Part shown: positions 1 to 3,831 of the stretch, one piece after another
Layout of the letters: every line of letters begins with the position of its first letter
Numbering within the stretch: position 1 is the first letter of the stretch
Source of the DNA: Christensenella sp. UBA3700
GTDB taxonomy: Bacteria > Bacillota > Clostridia > Christensenellales > UBA3700
Direction of reading: 5' to 3'
Assembly (NCBI GenBank): GCA_002372775.1
Contig: DFIJ01000003.1
Location: 1-5,273, forward strand
Length of the DNA stretch: 5,273 bases
The notes under the pieces: generated by a model
What the model was told of the DNA's origin: nothing
The model's database searches: none
The model's input: only the letters and a program-made list of their open reading frames with translations
Position numbers and translations under genes: made by a program

Positions 1-65
1 GCTCAGTTGGTTAGAGCATCTGACTGTTAATCAGAGGGTCGTAGGTTCAAGTCCTGCTAGAAGCG
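1..65 (+). tRNA. tRNA-Asn (anticodon GTT), 5'-truncated by window edge
   Basis: The window opens at the D-stem (GCTC 1-4 pairs with GAGC 14-17, loop AGTTGGTTA). The anticodon stem TCTGA 19-23 pairs with TCAGA 31-35 around a 7-nt loop CTGTTAA, giving anticodon GTT at 26-28, which reads Asn codons AAC and AAT. The T-arm is GTAGG 41-45, loop TTCAAGT, CCTGC 53-57. The 3' acceptor strand is 58-64 (TAGAAGC) with discriminator G65. About nine 5' nucleotides, the acceptor 5' strand plus positions 8-9, lie outside the window. CCA is not encoded (GCACAA follows), so it must be added by a nucleotidyltransferase. All visible stems pair, so this looks like a functional phage tRNA that could serve Asn-rich, AT-rich phage genes. 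Confidence 0.95.
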
Positions 66-73
66 CACAAAGT

Positions 74-87
74 CCTGTGACAACAGG
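74..87 (+). other. Small hairpin between tRNA-Asn and the downstream gene leader
   Basis: CCTGT (74-78) is the exact reverse complement of ACAGG (83-87), with the 4-nt loop GACA. It sits 8 nt after the tRNA and 8 nt before the A/T leader of the next gene. No T-run follows, so it is not a classical terminator. It may mark a processing point or shape the 5' end of the mRNA. At five base pairs, chance cannot be excluded on its own; its position is matched at the two other Met-Ala-Lys genes. Confidence 0.4.
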
Positions 88-95
88 CATGATTA

Positions 96-106
96 TTAAT
101 TTAAAA
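96..106 (+). promoter_or_regulatory. A/T leader motif TTAATTTAAAA upstream of the coiled-coil gene
   Basis: TTAATTTAAAA ends 12 nt before the ATG at 119. The same element, with small changes, lies at the same distance before the ATGs at 621, 1095 and 1594. No Shine-Dalgarno (GGAGG-like) sequence is present. Bacteroidetes generally do not use Shine-Dalgarno pairing, and A/T-rich unstructured leaders favour initiation there. Whether this element acts in translation, transcription or both cannot be told from sequence. It supports choosing ATG 119 as the start. Confidence 0.55.
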
Positions 107-118
107 CGTTTTACAATT

Positions 119-532
119 ATGGCAAAAAATGCTAAAGAGCTTAGTCAAGTTAAAGCTCGTCAAACAAAACTTGGCAAAAAGAACAGTGATGAACTTATCC
201 AGATTATTCTTAAGAAGGATAAAGTTGAACGTAATCTGAATAATCAGATTAAATCTCTCAAAGGCGAAGTTAATGCACTTTCTACAAGAGTTAATAATTT
301 TGATAAAGATATGGAAGGCTCTTATCAAACTATTGAAACTCTTAAAGACAAAGTTAAGACTCTTAATGAAAAGAACGATGCTCTTGCTCTAGAATCTAAA
401 GAAAATCGTTCTCTTTACGAAGCACAAAGCAAGAAATATATTGCTTTTAAACATAAGGTTCTTGTATGGAAAGGTGCTACTTACATAATGACTGCTATTG
501 CGATTGCTGCTGTTATAGTTGCAATCTTGTAA
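119..532 (+). CDS. Coiled-coil protein with C-terminal membrane anchor, 137 aa
   Basis: No family is recognised. The protein begins MAKNAKELSQ. Residues about 24-113 are rich in Lys, Glu, Asn and Leu with heptad-like spacing (for example around IKSLKGEVNALSTRV), suggesting a long coiled coil. Residues about 119-137 (from GATYIM to the final AIL) form one uninterrupted hydrophobic helix that ends at the C-terminus. This is the layout of a tail-anchored, single-pass inner-membrane protein whose coiled coil would face the cytoplasm. No signal peptide or lipobox is seen, so a spanin is unlikely. Possible roles include membrane tethering of a phage complex, superinfection exclusion or a lysis accessory, but none is demonstrated. 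ATG 119 is preferred over an in-frame GTG at 77, because that GTG lies inside a hairpin while ATG 119 has the leader shared with other genes. The stop is TAA, followed by a strong hairpin with a T-run. Confidence 0.85.
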   Translation: MAKNAKELSQVKARQTKLGKKNSDELIQIILKKDKVERNLNNQIKSLKGEVNALSTRVNNFDKDMEGSYQTIETLKDKVKTLNEKNDALALESKENRSLYEAQSKKYIAFKHKVLVWKGATYIMTAIAIAAVIVAIL

Positions 533-568
533 CATAGTTGTAAAAGTTAATGTATTATTGAAGATGGC

Positions 569-602
569 AGCACTTTTGCTCGTGAGAGTAGAAGTGCTTT
601 TT
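569..602 (+). terminator. Strong hairpin plus T-run, probable intrinsic terminator
   Basis: Positions 569-598 fold into an unbroken 13-bp stem with a GTGA loop. AGCACTT (569-575) pairs with AAGTGCT (592-598), and TTGCTC pairs with GAGTAG including two G-T wobbles. TTTTT (598-602) follows at once, as in rho-independent terminators. It lies 37 nt after the stop of the coiled-coil gene. No T-run follows it on the other strand, so it acts only on + strand transcription. It ends just 18 nt before the next ATG, and the T-run merges with that gene's A/T leader. It could therefore be partly read through or double as a 5'-end structure for the next gene. Confidence 0.8.
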
Positions 603-611
603 AATTTAAAA
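601..611 (+). promoter_or_regulatory. A/T leader motif TTAATTTAAAA upstream of the Cys4 gene
   Basis: This is an exact copy of the 11-nt motif at 96-106, ending 9 nt before the ATG at 621. It overlaps the last two bases of the terminator T-run. No Shine-Dalgarno sequence is visible. The identity over 11 nt with the leader of another gene, at nearly the same spacing, is the main support. Confidence 0.55.
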
Positions 612-620
612 TTGAAACAT

Positions 621-965
621 ATGGCTAAAGTATATAAAAACGATAAAAACTTTCTTGTTATTCAAATGACTGGTGCAGAAGCATCTGGACTTGGATTTGG
701 TATGGAAATAACAGGATGTCTTAATTCTATTGTTTGTGGAACTTGTAATACTTCTATAGAACATAAAGATATATTTTATGTTGCTGGCATAAATGAAGTA
801 TTATGCAAAGATTGCATTGAAGATTATATTAAGAATATGAGTCATTATACTGATATTGATAGTCTTAAATATGAGATTAATCATTTTAATATTATTGCTC
901 AAAAACTTGGTATGTCTGAAAAGGCTAACTTTTCACCCGATAATAAGATAATTATAACCACATAA
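621..965 (+). CDS. Small Cys4 (zinc-ribbon-like) phage protein, 114 aa
   Basis: The protein begins MAKVYKNDKN. Two CxxC pairs, Cys39-GT-Cys42 and Cys62-KD-Cys65, are separated by 19 residues (around HKDIFYVAGINEVL). This is the spacing of a small zinc ribbon or treble-clef knuckle. The segment of the type IFYVAxxNEVLCxxC resembles small conserved hypothetical proteins of gut phages, but that is a memory-based impression and not a search result. The C-terminal half (about 66-114) is probably helical and has no recognised motif. Zinc binding would allow a nucleic-acid or protein-binding role; no catalytic motif is seen. The reading frame extends upstream to a TTG at 519, but that overlaps the preceding gene and the terminator. 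ATG 621, with its leader at 601-611, is chosen. The stop is TAA. Confidence 0.85.
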   Translation: MAKVYKNDKNFLVIQMTGAEASGLGFGMEITGCLNSIVCGTCNTSIEHKDIFYVAGINEVLCKDCIEDYIKNMSHYTDIDSLKYEINHFNIIAQKLGMSEKANFSPDNKIIITT

Positions 966-1008
966 AATCCTCTATTTAGTGCCTATCGTGGCTTGTGTTA
1001 ATTTCAAA

Positions 1009-1016
1009 TATCTTTG
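1009..1016 (+). promoter_or_regulatory. Possible Bacteroides-type -7 promoter element
   Basis: TATCTTTG fits the Bacteroides vegetative -7 consensus TAnnTTTG exactly. It is the only match seen in the non-coding gaps. It would start transcription about 70 nt before the ATG at 1095. A clear TTTG -33 box at the usual spacing is missing; only a TTG at 993-995 is present, which is too close. The call is therefore weak. Confidence 0.3.
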
Positions 1017-1075
1017 ATGATTAATTATTAAGTTGACTATATAGGCAGGCTGAAATTGAATTTTGAAATATAGAA

Positions 1076-1084
1076 TAATTTAAA
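1076..1084 (+). promoter_or_regulatory. A/T leader motif TAATTTAAA upstream of the 49-aa gene
   Basis: TAATTTAAA lies 10 nt before the ATG at 1095 and shares the core AATTTAAA with the leaders at 96-106 and 601-611. It supports translation of the very short gene at 1095, which would otherwise be hard to call. Confidence 0.5.
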
Positions 1085-1094
1085 CTTAGATAAT

Positions 1095-1244
1095 ATGCCT
1101 GATAATAGAAGATATTATGTAGCTCTTCCTTGGCCTGAGTATCAAGATTATATGGCTGAAGATTGGTTTAGAGAAGAATCTTATTATGATGTGAATAAAG
1201 ATACTTATTTAATTCCTAAAGAAAGATACGATGCAAGTATATAA
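1095..1244 (+). CDS. Very small aromatic-rich phage protein, 49 aa
   Basis: The translation starts MPDNRRYYVALPWPEYQDYM and ends KERYDASI before TAA 1242-1244. It is unusually rich in Tyr, Asp, Glu and Trp, with nine Tyr and two Trp in 49 residues, and is acidic. The pattern YYVALPWPEYQDYM...WF...Y recalls short conserved phage proteins with a Y-V-x-x-P-E-x-Q-x-Y-M type core, but no function is known to me. Coding status is supported by the leader at 1076-1084, codon use like the neighbours, and a 14-nt overlap with the next gene (1231-1244). That overlap suggests the two are translationally coupled. Confidence 0.75.
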   Translation: MPDNRRYYVALPWPEYQDYMAEDWFREESYYDVNKDTYLIPKERYDASI

Positions 1245-1449
1245 AATAACTCCAACTACTGAATACTCTTATGGTTGCGCTATAGTTGCAGCTAATAATA
1301 GAGAAGAAGCTATCAGAACGTTTAAAGATTTTGATGAGTTCAATGACGTTTTATACGATGATAGTAAATGTGTATGTAATATAATTGATAAGTTAGATTA
1401 CGATTGTTCTGAACCTACTGTTATTGTAGATACAGTACAAGAAGAGTAA
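1231..1449 (+). CDS. Small hypothetical phage protein, 72 aa
   Basis: No known family is recognised. The protein begins MQVYKITPTTEYSYGCAIVA. An N-terminal strand-like part (VYKITPTTEYSYGCAIVAAN) is followed by a helix-like part (NREEAIRTFKDFDEFNDVLY), a short Cys-containing stretch (KCVCNI) and a final strand (PTVIVDTVQEE). A compact alpha/beta fold is plausible. Three Cys lie at about 47, 49 and 59, too few for a clear zinc site. The protein is acidic. The ATG lies inside the end of the 49-aa gene and has no A/T leader of its own, so it probably depends on translational coupling. The stop TAA is 8 nt before tRNA-Gln, so the tRNA is probably cut out of the same transcript. Confidence 0.8.
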   Translation: MQVYKITPTTEYSYGCAIVAANNREEAIRTFKDFDEFNDVLYDDSKCVCNIIDKLDYDCSEPTVIVDTVQEE

Positions 1450-1457
1450 TCTGGTAA

Positions 1458-1528
1458 TGCCCTATGGTGTAATGGTAGCACTAGAGATTTTGGTTCTCTC
1501 AGTACAGGTTCGAATCCTGTTAGGGTAA
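1458..1528 (+). tRNA. tRNA-Gln (anticodon TTG)
   Basis: This is a complete cloverleaf. The acceptor TGCCCTA (1458-1464) pairs with TAGGGTA (1521-1527) with one G-T wobble. The D-arm is GTG 1467-1469 with CAC 1479-1481. The anticodon stem AGAGA 1483-1487 pairs with TCTCT 1495-1499 around loop TTTTGGT, giving anticodon TTG (1490-1492), which reads CAA. The T-arm ACAGG/CCTGT encloses TTCGAAT. The weak first pair (T1-A72) is a known glutaminyl-tRNA synthetase identity feature in E. coli. The discriminator is A1528 rather than the usual bacterial G73. CCA is not encoded. The anticodon is not a stop suppressor, which would need CTA for TAG. Confidence 0.96.
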
Positions 1529-1539
1529 CAATTCACAAT

Positions 1540-1555
1540 TTCCTCTACGGGGGAG
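1540..1555 (+). other. Hairpin with UACG tetraloop downstream of tRNA-Gln
   Basis: TCCTC (1541-1545) pairs with GGGGA (1550-1554) around TACG, with an added T-G pair outside (1540 with 1555). The loop and closing pair, C(UACG)G in RNA, belong to the UNCG class of exceptionally stable tetraloops. No T-run follows, so it is not a classical terminator. It stands between tRNA-Gln and the leader of the next gene, where it could protect or define the 5' end of the operon mRNA after tRNA processing. It is a local G-rich patch in very AT-rich DNA. Confidence 0.55.
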
Positions 1556-1570
1556 CTTATAAACTTAATA

Positions 1571-1581
1571 TTAATTTTAAA
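1571..1581 (+). promoter_or_regulatory. A/T leader motif TTAATTTTAAA upstream of the replication operon
   Basis: This variant has one extra T relative to the 96-106 and 601-611 copies and ends 12 nt before the ATG at 1594. It heads the four-gene block from 1594 onward. The three later genes in that block lack it and sit 2-16 nt behind their neighbours. Confidence 0.5.
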
Positions 1582-1593
1582 TTTTGTTGTAAA

Positions 1594-1881
1594 ATGGCAA
1601 AACATGATGAAAACAAAGATTTAAGAAGTTTTAGTCGTATTGGCAAAGTTAGTCCAGGTGACAAAACTCTTCGTGCTTCAAAGAATGCTACTATTGGTAT
1701 TCATATGTGGGGCAAAATTGATTTTCTTACACATTATTGTGGTTGGCATCTTATTTGGGATAATAGTGCTGGAGTTGTAATGACTAAATCTGATGATAAT
1801 TCTAATTCTGACCGTACAAATAAGAAAGCTAAAAAAGAACATCAATTAACTGATAAGACTAAGAAATCTAAAAAGAAGTAG
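1594..1881 (+). CDS. Small basic phage protein with lysine-rich tail, 95 aa
   Basis: No characterised family is recognised. The protein begins MAKHDENKDL. The central region (about 15-60) looks folded and conserved in style, with a GKIDFLTHYCGWHLIWDN segment rich in Trp, His and Cys. Residues about 65-95 are a low-complexity tail of Lys, Asp, Asn and Ser ending TKKSKKK, which is probably disordered and could bind nucleic acid non-specifically. It leads a tightly packed block with the helicase and polymerase, so a role in replication or DNA handling is a reasonable guess, no more. The stop is TAG at 1879-1881, the only TAG stop in the window, and the next ATG begins 2 nt later. If TAG were read as Gln, the frame would continue seven codons to TAA at 1900-1902. 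Confidence 0.82.
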   Translation: MAKHDENKDLRSFSRIGKVSPGDKTLRASKNATIGIHMWGKIDFLTHYCGWHLIWDNSAGVVMTKSDDNSNSDRTNKKAKKEHQLTDKTKKSKKK

Positions 1882-1883
1882 TT

Positions 1884-2342
1884 ATGGGTTTACTTAAACT
1901 AATGCCGTTCAAAGTAGCGGTTCCTAAGCCTAAACGTAATAGAACTTCTGATGGTATTAAACGTACTACTAATAAGATTGTTAAAGGTAAAGTCTTTCAA
2001 GATGAGGATGGAAGTTATAAAGTAGCAATAGATATGCAAAATGATGCTGTTAATCCTGATTTACTTGTTTTAGATTTTACTGAACGTTCTTATGATTTAA
2101 CTGGTAAAATTAATGTATTTAGTAGAACAGTTGATGATAAAGGTAGACGTACTAGGTTTGTAAGAAATCCTATAAATGCCAAATTTATGCCAGGTCTTAC
2201 TGAACAGTATATCCCGTTTGCTCCTAATTGGATTGTAAGAGGTTATATTGTTACAGACAATGGTACTAAGAAGTTTGATTTCAAAAGTCTTGTTGGTGTA
2301 GATGGTTATACAATGGATGTTTTAAATCCTGAAGATGATTAA
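1884..2342 (+). CDS. Hypothetical protein in replication operon, 152 aa
   Basis: No family is recognised. The protein has three parts. A strongly basic N-terminus (about 9-37) contains KPKRNR and IKRTTNKIVKGK. A central part (about 38-140) alternates hydrophobic and polar residues, such as SYKVAIDMQ, LLVLDF and WIVRGYIVTD, and is predicted by eye to be mostly beta strands. The short acidic end is DVLNPEDD. A beta-rich core with an acidic C-terminal tip, placed just upstream of a helicase and a DNA polymerase, would suit a single-stranded DNA-binding or clamp-like accessory protein, but this is inference only. The start at 1884 lies 2 nt after the previous stop. A second in-frame ATG at 1902 (MPFKVAV) is a possible alternative start. 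The stop TAA is 6 nt before the helicase. Confidence 0.85.
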   Translation: MGLLKLMPFKVAVPKPKRNRTSDGIKRTTNKIVKGKVFQDEDGSYKVAIDMQNDAVNPDLLVLDFTERSYDLTGKINVFSRTVDDKGRRTRFVRNPINAKFMPGLTEQYIPFAPNWIVRGYIVTDNGTKKFDFKSLVGVDGYTMDVLNPEDD

Positions 2343-2348
2343 AATATT

Positions 2349-3815
2349 ATGAGTATTATTCCTATAAATCCAGCAAATACTAATAGAGCAAATACTAGTA
2401 GTTTTACAAACGACCAAAAAATAGCTTATGATAAACTTATAGAGTTTATTGATAGTCCTTTTGACCCAAAAGACTATAAAAGAGCTTTAACTGGCGCTGC
2501 AGGTACTGGTAAGACTTATCTCGTTAAAGCATTAATTCTTAATAGTGCTACATCTTATTCATTGATTGGTCTTGCTGCACCTACCCACAAAGCTTGTAGA
2601 GTACTAGGAGAAAGTATTCATATTCCAGGTATCAAAGCCAATACTCTCCAATCTGATTTAGGTCTTCGTCTTAACTTTGATGTTGAGAAATTTGATTTAA
2701 ATAATCCTCCTTTTGACCCAAAAGGTAAGATTAAGATTGGAAATTATAGACTTTATATTGTCGATGAAGCTTCTATGATAAATAGAGGTCTTTGTACTTT
2801 TCTTGAAAGAACTTGTATTACTAATAAATGTAAAATCATTTATATTGGTGATAGTTCTCAGTTAGCTCCTGTTAATGAGAAATATAGCTCTGCCTTCAAA
2901 GGCACTAAGACTTTTGCTCTAAATGAAATTGTACGTCAAGGTGAAGACAATCCTGTAAGTTATCTGCTTGAACTTCTTCGTTATGATATTGAGCATAAGA
3001 GTTATAACTTTTTAACTCATATCCAACGATTTAGAGAAAAGTTTAATGCAGATTATACTAAAGGATATGCAGTTTGCACTCCTGAAGAGTTTGATAAAAT
3101 AGTTTATAATAACTTTAATGATGAAGAACTTACTCGTAATGTAGATTATGCTAAAGTTATAGCATATACTAATATGGCTGTTTCTAAATGGAATAAGTTT
3201 ATTAGAAATGCAATTATAGCCGATAGCGATGTATCTGTACTTACGAAGAATGACTTGATTATTAGTTATACAACTATTGTAAATCAATTTAATGATTGTA
3301 TTATTAAGAATTCTGAAGAATACATTATTAAAGATATAGCAAATTCTGTTCATCCAACATATGGATTGAAAGGTTTTGTTGTAAGATTTCAAGCTATTCA
3401 CGGAGGTGATATATCTACTTCATTATTTGTTATTGACCATAGTGATAAATTTACTATTGAGAAATATCTTCAAATTTCACAAGGTATGATTGATGCTGCT
3501 AAATCTGCAAGGTCTACTCTTAAAGCACAAAAATGGAGAGATTATTATGCTTTTAAAGAAGCCTGTTTACTTCTTACTAATATTATTAATCCTATGAATG
3601 GAACGATAATGTTTAGTAGAGATTTAGATTATGGTTTTTCTTTAACTTCTCATAAAAGTCAAGGTTCTACGTTTGATACATCTTTAGTTGATGTTAATGA
3701 TATTGTATTCGATAGAAATGGATATCCTTATTCAGATGCTGAGGAGGTTAATCGTAGACTATATGTAGCTTGTAGTAGGTGTAAGAATAAACTTTATTTA
3801 AAGTTTGGTAAATAA
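2349..3815 (+). CDS. Superfamily 1 DNA helicase, Dda/RecD-like, 488 aa
   Basis: This is an ATP-driven DNA-unwinding enzyme, probably 5' to 3' as in T4 Dda and RecD. All core motifs are visible in order: Q-motif with Gln23 (FTNDQKIAYDKL), Walker A GAAGTGKT at 49-56, motif Ia APTHKA at 77-82, motif Ib near 97-107, Walker B VDEAS at 138-142, motif III GDSSQLAPV at 167-175, motif IV LNEIVRQ at 191-197, motif V TSHKSQGST at 433-441 and motif VI YVACSRC at 472-478 with Arg477. The length is close to Dda (about 440 residues) and far below full RecD2. The long stretch from 200 to 430 holds domain 2 and insertions without a recognised extra domain. It sits 6 nt after the preceding gene and 16 nt before the polymerase, consistent with origin opening or fork progression. 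No catalytic residue is missing. Confidence 0.95.
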   Translation: MSIIPINPANTNRANTSSFTNDQKIAYDKLIEFIDSPFDPKDYKRALTGAAGTGKTYLVKALILNSATSYSLIGLAAPTHKACRVLGESIHIPGIKANTLQSDLGLRLNFDVEKFDLNNPPFDPKGKIKIGNYRLYIVDEASMINRGLCTFLERTCITNKCKIIYIGDSSQLAPVNEKYSSAFKGTKTFALNEIVRQGEDNPVSYLLELLRYDIEHKSYNFLTHIQRFREKFNADYTKGYAVCTPEEFDKIVYNNFNDEELTRNVDYAKVIAYTNMAVSKWNKFIRNAIIADSDVSVLTKNDLIISYTTIVNQFNDCIIKNSEEYIIKDIANSVHPTYGLKGFVVRFQAIHGGDISTSLFVIDHSDKFTIEKYLQISQGMIDAAKSARSTLKAQKWRDYYAFKEACLLLTNIINPMNGTIMFSRDLDYGFSLTSHKSQGSTFDTSLVDVNDIVFDRNGYPYSDAEEVNRRLYVACSRCKNKLYLKFGK

Positions 3816-3831
3816 CTTTATCATATTCAAG

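Larger units (their letters stand above)
966..1094 (+). other. Structured intergenic leader region (129 bp)
   Basis: No credible gene or tRNA is present. TGCCTAT (980-986) and ATAGGCA (1041-1047) are perfect 7-nt inverted repeats. AATTTCA (1000-1006) and TGAAATT (1051-1057) form a second perfect 7-nt pair. The two pairs interleave, which is the order of an H-type pseudoknot. A smaller hairpin TCAAA/TTTGA (1004-1008 with 1013-1017) competes with the second pair. In such AT-rich DNA the second pair could be chance. The first pair has three G/C bases and is more credible. This may be the 5' untranslated leader of the small-gene pair that follows. Confidence 0.4.

Noticed and set aside
77..118. 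GTG start at 77 extending the coiled-coil protein by 14 residues
   Set aside because: The GTG lies inside the 74-87 hairpin, only 12 nt after the tRNA end. ATG 119 has the shared leader at the usual distance and starts Met-Ala-Lys like two other genes.
101..328. Open frame on the minus strand opposite the coiled-coil gene
   Set aside because: It is antisense to a convincing gene, has an Ile/Phe/Asn-rich composition typical of reversed A/T-rich codons, and has no leader.
519..620. TTG start at 519 for the Cys4 protein
   Set aside because: It would overlap the end of the preceding gene and translate through the terminator hairpin. ATG 621 with its own leader is far better.
979..1050. A third, degenerate tRNA in the intergenic region
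   Set aside because: Although its ends pair (TGCCTAT with ATAGGCA), there is no TTCRANT T-loop, D-arm or anticodon arm.
3012..3401. 129-codon open frame on the minus strand inside the helicase
   Set aside because: The helicase is intact with all motifs. The antisense frame has Ile/Asn/Tyr-rich, low-information composition and no start signal.
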